DNA from: Labyrinthula sp. Ha
Taxonomy: Eukaryota; Sar; Bigyra; Labyrinthulida; Labyrinthulaceae
NCBI GenBank assembly: GCA_015227615.1
Contig: JAALGZ010000009.1
Location: 1-64,000 of the forward strand
Length of the DNA stretch: 64,000 bases
Direction of reading: 5' to 3'
How positions within the stretch are numbered: the stretch's first letter is position 1; each line of letters opens with the position of its first letter. The notes beneath the pieces are model-generated. The model did no database searches. It saw only the letters and a list, made by a program, of their open reading frames with translations, and was not told the origin of the DNA. Below are positions 1 through 10,329 of the stretch, one piece after another. Both the position numbers and the translations under genes were made by a program.

Positions 1-1566
1 ATGAAAACCCTCTATAGTACACAAATCTGCCCATGTTCTGATATGTGTGTTCATGAATTTAGTTCTTCAGAAAACAACATTTTCACCATTCTTTTTCATG
101 ATTATTATGCGGATCATTCTCATAAGGCGCTCTCTTAACATCTTTGACTTAATTTATAAGGAAAAATACATTATAATATGTTGAATTTGATACTATTCAA
201 CTCTAAAGCACTAAGAGATATGGACTGTATAAATATATAATCTCGTACTTATATGTACCTGGTAACCATTAAAAAGTAGCTAAGGAATAATCTATTTTAA
301 CCTGGCAGATTCCTCAGAAAATAACTCCGTAATCCTCCAAATATCGGTGGACATAAATAATACTATATTTCCTCCGAAGATACCCAGATGAAAACATGTA
401 TTTTCTAATGTTATTATATTTGTAGTACACAGTATTTACAACTTATTTTTTATTACCATCATCATTATATATTTAATGAGATTTTTCTTAGAAAACGTCG
501 CTCCGAACCTGTTTTAGTGCTTCAATACTTCTTTCTCCGCTTTTAAGTTTGTAGGCAGTTTTTTTCACGAGTCGAGTTTAACCTGTCGTATCTGAATAAA
601 AATTGCTTGTAGGTTTCATTCAATAAATTTCTTAATTTTTAGCAGTGCAAGTATGGTTCTTTATGTTACAGGTCATTTGAGCTCACCTTTGATATTACGT
701 TTCCAGGGTCAATGAGCAGATTGCTTATCTGGTTTTGATTTAAAGATCTAACTATATGTTCAGTCTAAGGGTTATCTTGAGACTTAGAATCCCCCTACCT
801 TTTAGTTGGCACTTACAGCATATAGCAGAAGTATGATCAATATTCTGTTTTTTATGAATTTTATGAAAAATAAGTCGTGTTGGTATCATTTGCTGTTAAT
901 TTAAAGGGTTCTTGAAAGCTCGACTGGTTTTAAAAATCAAGTTCCTTTAGCATATCTAGTTGTCCTGAAGAGTACGTATCACTTATTTCAAAACTGTATC
1001 TTGTCTTCATAAGAGGGAACAGTACTACAAATCAGATATTCTATTTTTATTAGTTTAGTGACCATCTTTTGTATATCAAGATTCAAAATGAAGATAATTT
1101 ATTTCAGTTTGTCCGATACTTATTGATAATAGATAGTTACGGCTTGATTCATCGAATCTTTATTACTGGATTGCAATGAACAGCTCAATCAAATTTCCAG
1201 GTTAGAATGCCTTTCAAGTCAAAGTAACCTTTCATTATTCCAAAAAACTCCAAGTCATGGGCTGTGTGGTAGACGGTCATACTTTTGAAGTAAATCTTTC
1301 TATTAGGTACATCTAAATAGAAAACAAAGAATAAACCTTGACAACATAAATAGTTTTTTGTCACTGGGGTGGAAAAGGATTTGCATTTTTCAGTCTAGGT
1401 TGAAATTGTATTTGTATGAGACCAAGTCTAGGTGAATCCACTCATAGGAGGTTTGAAATAACACTAGACACCAAGAAGCACAGAACTTTTGTCCCGAGGT
1501 ATTTCTAGTTACTATTCTATCTCTATTGTTATGACCTTGTAGCTGCATAGATCAACTGAGCTCAAT

Positions 1567-1640
1567 TACAGCGCTCTGGTAGTGCGACAGTCTTCACTCC
1601 AAAAGAGCAGCTTCGAGTTTACATATCTCATTGTTTTATC
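1567..1640 (+). other. Degenerate tRNA-like segment (A-box/B-box-like)
   Basis: The order GCGC-TCTGGTAGT-GCGAC, then a CTCCAAA loop-like stretch, then CTTCGAGTT resembles a D-arm, a Trp-type anticodon loop and a T-loop in order and spacing. No 7-bp acceptor stem can be paired around it and the T-stem is poor, so it is not a functional tRNA by eye. It could be a decayed tRNA or a tRNA-derived SINE head. It could also be chance. Confidence 0.2.
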
Positions 1641-2655
1641 ACCGCTTCGATGAGGGAATTTTTAGGGCATAGTTTTACCAGGGAAATGCCCCAGAGGGGA
1701 ATTTCGCATAAAACTGAAGAACTACATATAAGACCAAGAGAAGGTGGTTGTCAAAGTTGAAATAATACTATAGCATAGAACAAGGTACATGTCTCGAGCT
1801 CGTGGATTTCTAGTCTTAATCTTATTTGCCGCCTTGGCTCCGCCTGTGCTTCCAAACTAGGCTTTGACTAAAAAACTACACTTTTTTGCCTCTCATCCGT
1901 AAATAACTCATGTGGGTTGACACTGCTTTCATTGGATTATTTCTAGCAGTCAACAAGAGCGCCTTAATAGGGTTCAATTAATGCATTCACGAGTCGTGAA
2001 TTAAAAAGAGAGGTCAACAAACACCTAAAATTTACCCCTGGTATAAAAGTTTGTGCCTGCCTAGATAGTTTAGAAGTGAAATTGCCAACCTCAGATACAT
2101 GAGTTTGCCTCAGATTCCCTTCCTAGAATAAATTCTCCACCTTCATTGAAAATGGGTACTTTTCAGTAGTCTCAGGGACAAATAACTATTTTAACACCAC
2201 ATGTGCAACTTTCAGTCTTTTCTGGATACATACAGCGTTGCGTACGTATGCTAGGAGCGTTTGAATCCAAATTCCACTCTAAAACGTTAACTGATATTAA
2301 ACTCACCTTTTAAAGGGCTGACGTTCCATATACTTACAGTCTTCTTCTGTCTTAGAGGAAATTTCGAGTGACCATCATTTGTTTCTAGTCTGATAGGTTT
2401 GTTAATTCTTATATTCATTTCTTATCCAGTTTGTTCCATATTTAAACAGTACAACATAAATTCTACCTAAATGTATTGCGTTGAATATAGAGGTTTGATC
2501 ATTTATATAGGTTTATGTTTCTTCTTTCAGCTTTTATATGAATTAGACTTCTTATGAGAAACTAAAGGGGATTTTTTTTTGCTCAAATCTAATAACATCG
2601 TTACTAAGAGTAGGATATCAACTACCATAACTACAATTGAAAGTCTCTTCATTAT

Positions 2656-2660
2656 ATAAC
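2656..2660. repeat. Target-site duplication of copia copy 1 (left)
   Basis: ATAAC directly abuts the left LTR and is repeated exactly at 7135-7139 beyond the right LTR. Five base pairs is the normal copia duplication length. Confidence 0.88.
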
Positions 2661-2833
2661 TGTTAGAAAAGAATGAAATATTTTTTATATATTGAAGTCT
2701 GGTTGGTACTTGGTGTTCTAAAACAGGTATCCTCTTTTGGACCTAGTACCATAGGTACCAAGTACCATAACCAGCAACCAAACTACCTTCCTAACTTGTT
2801 ACTCAATATACCCTCCTAACTTGTTCCTCAACA
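2661..2833 (-). repeat. 3' LTR of copia copy 1
   Basis: A 173-bp direct repeat of 6962-7134 with about three mismatches. It reads TGTT...AACA at its ends, the usual TG...CA form. On the element's strand this is the downstream LTR. Confidence 0.93.
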
Positions 2834-5800
2834 CAATACCTATTTTTACTCTCTTTTGTTTTCATTCTCTTCCTCTTCCATTCTCGTGTCATACAACCAC
2901 TTGTCACAATTCTTAATAAACCAGTTCTTTGTTACAGGTTTCGTGAATACATCTGCATCATTAAACTCTTTCTTGACGTGTTGAACTTTCCATATTTCTT
3001 TTTCAATAATGTTTTTGCAGAAAAAATATTCTATTTCCATCTGTTTTATACCACTATATGATTGTTTTATGCTCAACTTATTCACAGCACCTTTGTTGTC
3101 AGATTTTAGTATCACTTCTTCTAATTCAATGTCCATGAAACGTAGATTAATTTGAAGCCACTTTAGTTCTTTCACTGTCAGGCTGCATGCCATGATCTCT
3201 GCCTCGGTCGAACTTGTTGCAATCGTTTTCTGCTTTCTGGTTTTATACAACAATGTTAATTCATTTACTTTGATAATATATCCTGTCATTGAATAACGTC
3301 CATTTAGAGCTGCATGGGAAGCATCACTATAAGCCACTGCTTTGAATTTACTAACACCTTTTTTATATCTCAGACCTAAGGAATATGTATTGAGTAAATA
3401 TGCAATTAATTGTTTTCCTGCGTTTAAGTGGGCCATCTTGGGTCTGTTACTACACTGGGCTAACATATTTGTCTGAAAGGATATGTCGGGTCTACAGACC
3501 CGACATATGTATGTAATAGAGCCCACTAAAGACTGATATTTTTTCTTGAACTCTAATACTTTACTAGTTTCTTCTTGGTCAATATAATGGTTAGCAATAT
3601 GTGATATGGTCTGTTTGTCTTGTTCGTTTATTTCAAATGTCTCAGCTAGAGTTTTGATATATCCTTCAGCAGTGAGATAAATCCAGTTCTTGTCTTCTCT
3701 AATTTCGAACCCTACATAGTTGTTGATTCTCATAGTGTCCTTAACATCGTAAATTTCTTTTAACTTTTGTAAAGTACATTCTAAATGTTCATTTTCTGAA
3801 GATGCAAAAAGCATGTCGTCCACATATAGTAAACCAAGTATGTTCTTTTCTTTATGATAAAATATAGTATTCTCTTTAATATTCACTGTAAACTTGAGCT
3901 GTAATAAAGTCTTCGTGATTTCTTTACACCAATATAATGGTGCCTCCTTCAAACCGTATATTGCTTTTCCTGATCTCCATATTTTATCTGGATGCTTTGC
4001 CCTAAGTTTAAGTGGAAGTTGATAAAAATATTCTCTGTCAAGCTTTGCACTTAAAAATGCATTGCCTATGTCAATCTGCATCCATTTCATATTCTTACTG
4101 GAGATAACAAACAGAAATAACCTAATCAATTCAAGTCTTGCTGTAGGTGAATAGAACTTCAAGAAATCATCTTGAAGATCTCCTCTGGCCACAAACCTAC
4201 ATTTACAAATATCTTGGTTCGTAATATTGTCTTTTTTCTTCGTAAACAACTCCATGATCGGTATAATCTTTGCTTGCTTTATTTCCGTTTTCTGAATTAA
4301 CTGCATCTCTCCTATTGTAATGAGTTTATTCAACTCTTTTTCATAAGCTATATACCATTGGTCAGCTAAAGGTTTTGACTGTATTTGAAAATGTGTTTTT
4401 GGTATGGTTTTATCTTTGTTCATAGCTGATGCTGCAAAATCCATGAGGTTATGATGTTGAAAAAGAAAGTCCAAATCCTCAAATAGATAAAAAGCTTCAT
4501 TCTTAGCCATATCACAATACGTCAATCTTTCAGGAGCTTTACTTTTTCTGCTTGATCTTCTTATATACTCTTGTTCAGGTAAAAGTTGATGATTTCTCTC
4601 TTCTTCTTCTTGTCCTGTTACTTGAACTGTATTTTCATTTTCTGGTTCTTTAGCTTTTTCACTGTTTTCTGGAACATAAGGAACTTGTATTACAGTGTCT
4701 GTTTCTGTATCTAGTTTTTCTTCTTCAGTTCTTTTGGAAAGTTTAAAGTTTCGTGTCTTAATTAACTGTCTCTTATTCTTTGAAAGTAATAATGCTTCTC
4801 CTGTTACGTAGTTATATCCTAAAAAATATGCCTCTTCACCACGTTGTTCTACTTTGTTATCGAAATTCTTTAAATATATTACCAAACTTCCAAAAATCAA
4901 AAGTTTTTTCTCATCCGGTTTTTTTGTTAAATATTTTTTCATATGCTGTATTCTCATTTAAACCTTCTGTTGTCCTATTAGTTAAGTAAACCGTGTAATA
5001 TGCAGCGAAATCCCAATACGTACTACTATTCAAGTTTGTTGCATTTAATATAAGTCTCATCTTTCTTAATATAAATTGGTTGCTACGTTCCACAAGACCA
5101 TTATGTTCTGGTACCCCAGGGGCAGATACCGAATAATGGATGCCATTTTCTTCATAATAATTAATAATTTGTTCGTTATATAACTCCCTTCCTTGATCTG
5201 AATGAACACGTTTTATCTTTTTATCAGTAGCAACTTGAAACCAGCGGAAAAATTTGATAAGTTCATTTGTAACCTCACTCTTTTTCTTGTAACAAAATAT
5301 AAAACGATATTTACTGCTAATATCGGTTGCTAGAACAAAACCAGAATTACCTGCGCGACTACTGGTTAATACATCCACTGTATCTAGAACAAAAAACTCA
5401 CCGTCTTGTCCCTCAAATCCAACTGCATCTTTTCTTTTTATTACACCTTTTTTAATGTTGTTATTCTCACAAACCTTACATACAAAATTCTTTAGTTCTT
5501 CTTCGTTTACTTTATATTTATAATAATTCATGGTAAGTTTAAATGCTTCTTTACCTTGATGTCCAAACTTATTGTGAAGAAGTTGTATTTTACTTGCTGT
5601 TGAGTTTGTAAGTGCCATTAAATCATTTGTTTTTGTATTTAAACTTTCATCATTATCTTTACTTGAACAATATTTTATTTTGAATAAATTATTTTCATCT
5701 TTGTTTGCTATATATAATGTAACTTTATTTTTTCTTATCATAATAGAATCTTTCCCTGCCATAATTGTTAATCCTTTAGTCATAAGTACAGCCATTGAAA

Positions 5801-6945
5801 CCAAAAACACTTGTAAATCTTCAAATATATATACATCATAAAGAGTTATCTTTACATTATTATCCAATGTAGCTTCAAACACTCCTTTTTTCATAGATGA
5901 ATATATTTTACCACTTGCTGCTCCAACTAGTTTTGGTTTTTCTAAACGTTGAATATTCTTTAACCTTTTTATATGTTTAGTTCCACAGCAATGGTAACTG
6001 GCACCTGAATCTATGATTAAGGTTTGATCATTTTCTTGTCTCATATTATAAATATTAAAATCAGCTTTGAACATTCCCATGAATGCTCTGACAAAGCTAT
6101 CTTCTTTTTGTCTGTTGTCGTTTTCCTTCGTAGTTCTTTTATTATGGACGCATCTGTAACTCGAATGACCTTGTTTTTTGCAAATGGTGCAATACCATGG
6201 ATTTTTGCAATTAATTTTGAAATGTCCAGGTTGATTACATTTGTAACAAAGAAGAGTTGATCTGTCTCTATGAACATTCGTTTTCTTGATGAAATCCTCA
6301 TGTTGTCTTTCTGCAATCTCAAACATCTTGGTATATACTTCTGTGTATTGAATTTTCTTAGAAGGCATCACATTAGCATAAACTTGTATTTCCTTTTGAA
6401 GCAATGCCACTGCCAAGTTGTTTGGAGCTAAGGAAAAAAGCTTATGGATTAGCTTCTCGTCTGATAATTTACCCCCAAGCATCAACATATCTCGATATGA
6501 AACATTGAAATTCTTCAGTTTTTCCAAAAAATACCTTCCTTCTGGATTTGACAAACTGTCCTCTAACTTCAAAATTCTCTCAGCTTTGTTACCTATGCAG
6601 TATTTCTCAATTATATTGAAGACTTCAACTGGATCTTTTATCCCATGAATGAGATAATGAAGATTGATATCTAAATACTTCCTGATGATTGTGAGTACCT
6701 TGGCTTTTTTCTCTTTGAGACTTGTATCTTCTGTTGCTTCTGATTCATTTTCTGAATTACTTGTATCATTCTTGGACAATACCTTGTCTAAACCTTTACT
6801 TTCTATAAGAATAGTGATAAATTCCTGCCATTGTATATAATGGTTTTTACTTGATAGAACTAAGTTGCCTATATCCTTGTCTTGAGTCATATTTTTCTTG
6901 GATCTTGTTTCTTGGGAACTTCAATACTTATGTAGTTATTTCTTC

Positions 6946-6961
6946 GTTTCGGCTGTTAACC
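6946..6961 (-). other. Primer-binding site, tRNA-Asn(GUU) anticodon-arm type
   Basis: The plus strand reads GTTTCGGCTGTTAACC directly next to the LTR. Most of this equals the anticodon stem and loop of eukaryotic tRNA-Asn (TTCGGCTGTTAACC, with GTT as anticodon), so the minus-strand element RNA would pair with the 5' half of that tRNA. Drosophila copia is known to prime with a tRNA-iMet half. The tRNA-Asn assignment is my inference from sequence. The identical 16-mer occurs in the second element at 44449-44464. Confidence 0.75.
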
Positions 6962-7134
6962 TTTTAGAAAAGAATGAAATATTTTTTATATATTAAAGTC
7001 TGGTTGGTACTTGGTGTTCTAAAACAGGTATCCTCTTTTGGACCTAGTACCATAGATACCAAGTACCATAACCAGCAACCAAACTACCTTCCTAACTTGT
7101 TACTCAATATACCCTCCTAACTTGTTCCTCAACA
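6962..7134 (-). repeat. 5' LTR of copia copy 1
   Basis: A 173-bp direct repeat of 2661-2833. It lies upstream of the Gag-like region on the minus strand and is followed directly by the primer-binding site. Confidence 0.93.
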
Positions 7135-7139
7135 ATAAC
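7135..7139. repeat. Target-site duplication of copia copy 1 (right)
   Basis: ATAAC, identical to 2656-2660. Together the two mark a simple insertion with no later rearrangement of the ends. Confidence 0.88.
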
Positions 7140-7274
7140 ACCAAAATCTGGTATCATAGTTCATTATTTAGGTTAAACCTTGACTTACAAATTTTCTTAT
7201 CATATTGTTTTCTTACCACTTAATTAAAAATTATTATTTCAAAATCTTGTTTTCGAAAGCTATCGTTACAATTT

Positions 7275-8297
7275 CTAGTTTAGCAAAACTTGAACAGCCA
7301 GTAGGAATGCTACTGCAAATCCAGAGACTTCGATGTTTCTAGCAGCTGAAAATCTGCTCTCGAGACTTTGTACAAGATCACCATCATCGAACTCAGAACA
7401 AGCTTCAGCAACTTCATCAAACTTTTGTTGCCATTCTTCTGCTTGATTTCCACATAAACCGTCTGCTTCATCGTCAAGCGCTTCCAAATGTTTAAACAAG
7501 ATATCTTCTAGAAAATCTTCTGCATCATCTTCCCCAGCAAAATCTGCCAAATCCTGGCAGGCTTGAGAATCTTCAATTTCATCCTCTAAGAAGTCTTCCA
7601 AGTCTTCAATATCTTCTACATCCAACAGAAGAAAACAAGCAAAAACATCTGGAAACTCTTCATCTCCAAATAAGTCTTCACAATCATCTTCATTCAAAGC
7701 ATCAGCATCAACATCAAAGATCTCCAAATACTTTCTATCAAGATCTTGGGCTTTGAAGATTTCTGCAAAGTCAAACACTGCGTCAAATTCAAAGTCAAGC
7801 AAATCTTCGATAGCATCTTCAATATCTTCTTCATCCTTTTCCAAGTCATAAAGGAATCTATCTTCTAATCCAACTTCAACCAAACATTCTGCAACTGGTT
7901 GTAGTGCTGGAACGTCATTGAAACAATCAATAAGTAAATCATTGAAAATATCAACAACACAATCTTTGAAGTCTTGAAGAGCTGCAAGTTGATCTTCAAT
8001 CTCGTCCTCATCAACCTCATTGTCTTCCTCGTCTTCGTCATCCTCATCTTGGTCGACATTTGCTTCCAAAGCTGCAATTTCATCAGCACATTCTACACGA
8101 ACTAACTCAATAAGAGCCAAATCCAGGTTATCAGTTTTACGAGCTACTAGAACATCCTCTAGCGCCTTTGTTTGAATACTTTCAGCTGTTCTTGAGATAC
8201 CTTTCAATCTTCTAACTGCCTCAACTTGACTCTTTACACTTCTTCCTTGTGCTTGTAAAAAAAGCACTGCTAATACACTCAAATATCCTTTACTCAT
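7275..8297 (-). CDS. Highly acidic secreted or GPI-anchored-like protein, unknown function
   Basis: A 340-aa protein not assigned to a family. It starts with a probable signal peptide (hydrophobic residues about 5-16, SVLAVLFLQAQG) and ends with a hydrophobic tail (about 322-340, GFAVAFLLAVQVLLN) without following charges. That tail is the pattern of a GPI-attachment signal. The middle is extremely rich in Asp and Glu, including an acidic run near residues 80-105, with mostly helical-looking repeats such as DLEDFL and DIEDA. It also has about ten scattered cysteines. Such composition suits divalent-cation binding at the cell surface or in a wall or mineral matrix, but that is inference only. 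The gene starts 140 bp beyond the copia element and is transcribed in the same direction. The ATG is the first in frame. No introns are needed. Confidence 0.75.
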   Translation of the reverse strand: MSKGYLSVLAVLFLQAQGRSVKSQVEAVRRLKGISRTAESIQTKALEDVLVARKTDNLDLALIELVRVECADEIAALEANVDQDEDDEDEEDNEVDEDEIEDQLAALQDFKDCVVDIFNDLLIDCFNDVPALQPVAECLVEVGLEDRFLYDLEKDEEDIEDAIEDLLDFEFDAVFDFAEIFKAQDLDRKYLEIFDVDADALNEDDCEDLFGDEEFPDVFACFLLLDVEDIEDLEDFLEDEIEDSQACQDLADFAGEDDAEDFLEDILFKHLEALDDEADGLCGNQAEEWQQKFDEVAEACSEFDDGDLVQSLESRFSAARNIEVSGFAVAFLLAVQVLLN

Positions 8298-10128
8298 TCT
8301 ATTTATTTGTTCTTCGATAATTAGTTTTTGATTTTATAGAAGCTATTTCGATACACGATTTTTTACCAGAAGATAAATCTACGCGTTAAAGAACCAAAAA
8401 AGTTAGGCATTAGAACGCTGCGACAATTCTGACACTATAATCTACCAAGTTATTCTGGGAGGTTCGTCCAAGAAAACCAATTATTTAATAAATAAATAAA
8501 GTTGTCGATACAAATATAAAAAGATCCCGTTTTTTATTTAGATGGAATTAGAGCTATCCTTGAATTGGTAGTTCAATTTAGATACCCTTATGAGCTGGAT
8601 ACACTTATATTTGCGACTTTGAAGCATTTCTTTCGATTTTATTTCCGCAACTCTTCCTATTTTTCCTCTTTTAACGGAATAAATCCACCGAAATTGTTCT
8701 GGAACCGGTGGAAAAAACTTAAATTAAAATTATTGCATAATAATAATTACAAAATAAACCGGTTCTCGGCAAAATATGGCATTACCAGAGTGCTAACGTT
8801 ACCATTTTGAAGATATTATTTATATAACACTACTCTCGGAAAGCTTCTGAAATTACTATGATATTGTACAGATGATACAACCTTTATCTTGCTTCGTGAG
8901 AATATATTTTGGGCAATAAGATAACTATGTATAAAAATGACAACAACTGGTTCATATAGTCTAGAGTACGAAAATATTAAATGAGACATATATAGGTATT
9001 TTATATGCTATATGCACTACACAACCTTAAAAGGAAGCAGAGAAGCTCCATTGTGTTCTCCCGATCATCAAACCAAATTGTACTATCTAGTCTTTTCTCT
9101 TTAGTGAATAGAAATTCTCTAGTTTTATGAACTAACACAATATTCCTACTTTCTGTTCAAAATATTTCACCAGGTTAATCCGGGGTAATTACTGCATAGA
9201 AACACCAGTCACTTTATTTCCTCGCAGCAAGGGTTGTATTCTAAACAATAATCTTTCAACATTCATTTCTTCGATGCTTTGTCAAGTAATCTAGAAACTT
9301 CCTTTATTTAAGCTTAAAACTTTTCACATAGAAGCAAGTGACAAGCATATTTAAGATTGCTTCTTTGCATCTAAATAAGCAATTGCCAAGCAGAAATCGA
9401 TGATAACCCACATTTTCAAGAAACCTAAGATATACCTAAGACCGGGAAAACTAAAGAATCATAGCACGTGTTTTTCTAACATGGTTAACTAATGCAAAGC
9501 CCTTCCTTCATGGCCTAGTTAAAGTAACTCTTACAAAAGAATGACTAGGTTACCTGATAATTGTAATGCAAAGCTATGTGAGTTTACACTTTCTTCGATC
9601 CAAGCTTCTCTCTCGTCTACCCCTGAAAAAATAAATAAATAGCGAGGATATGAATTAATTACGAAAATGTTCTTTCTTACTTTGACAAGCATTACCTTTC
9701 ACATTACCGACTAATGATTATGCGAAACCGAAAGGAGCAGAGTTTTTTTGTACTTTTTCGAACGCCATGTCCTTTAGCTAAAGACGGAAAGTGTATAAGC
9801 TTACAAAAATCTGAGCCTGTTTTTTTGTTTAAACTGTTCTTATATCGGCCAATCAGATGAAAAAACTTTTTAGTTTTTAAAAAGGAACAAATGTGCACAA
9901 GGGTCCAAATTGCACGAATACCTTACAAAGTATCAAAGCTGTCATAGTTAGATGGCACTTTGTGACCTTAATAGGATTCTATACTGTTGAAAAACACTCA
10001 AATTTGAAGTTAAAAGTTAGTTAAGTAATATTGTACTGAATGGTTAGAAAACGGTACATTTCAAAGTTTGGAAGAACCCTAACAATAAATCAAGTTACAA
10101 TTTTAGGCATATTAAATTATTTTAGTGT

Positions 10129-10329
10129 TTAAATATGTCTCCAATTGCCATTTCCACCACATAAATCTGGTTCAACTCCTAACTCCTCAAGGCTATATGT
10201 TGTATACTTAGGAGGCTTTTCTGGGCACCATTTTTTGGCAACACACTCTTGGCAATTTTCATAACATCAAGAGGTCATTGATACAATTGTTACACCTCTA
10301 AGGATGGAGCCAGGCAAGCATGAACTCAT
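10129..10329 (-). pseudogene. Small cysteine-rich coding-like sequence with one internal TGA
   Basis: Read on the minus strand from the ATG at 10329, 20 codons are followed by an in-frame TGA (10267-10269). A further 45 codons then run to TAA. The second part begins CYENCQECVAKKWCPEKPP, continues through TYSLEELGVEPDLCGGNG and ends NWRHI. The density of Cys, Trp, Gly and Pro codons is very unlike random AT-rich DNA, so it probably is or was coding. I do not recognise the family. The TGA could be a broken gene, a small intron hiding it, or, less likely, selenocysteine. I could not see a convincing SECIS-like fold in the next few hundred bases. Confidence 0.35.

Larger units (their letters stand above)
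1..2660. other. Gene-poor stretch, no supported gene
   Basis: No long open frame and no recognisable protein motif on either strand. The sequence is AT-rich, with short homopolymer runs. The only item of note is a weak tRNA-like segment near 1567-1640. The right end abuts the left LTR of a copia element. Confidence 0.6.
2661..7134 (-). mobile_element. Ty1/copia LTR retrotransposon, nearly whole (copy 1)
   Basis: Two 173-bp LTRs bound a minus-strand element with the Pseudoviridae/copia gene order. From its 5' end (right side) come a Gag-like region with a CCHC zinc knuckle (CYKCNQPGHFKINC), an aspartic protease core (DSGA), a GAG-pre-integrase/integrase region, a reverse transcriptase with the YVDD core, and RNase H. 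Integrase before RT is diagnostic of copia rather than gypsy. A primer-binding site lies directly inside the 5' LTR, and a purine-rich tract sits near the 3' LTR. A perfect 5-bp duplication (ATAAC) flanks the element. The LTRs differ at about three positions, so it is fairly young. It is broken in about one place and otherwise complete. It is clearly related to the copy at 40105-44669 but has different LTRs. Confidence 0.93.
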
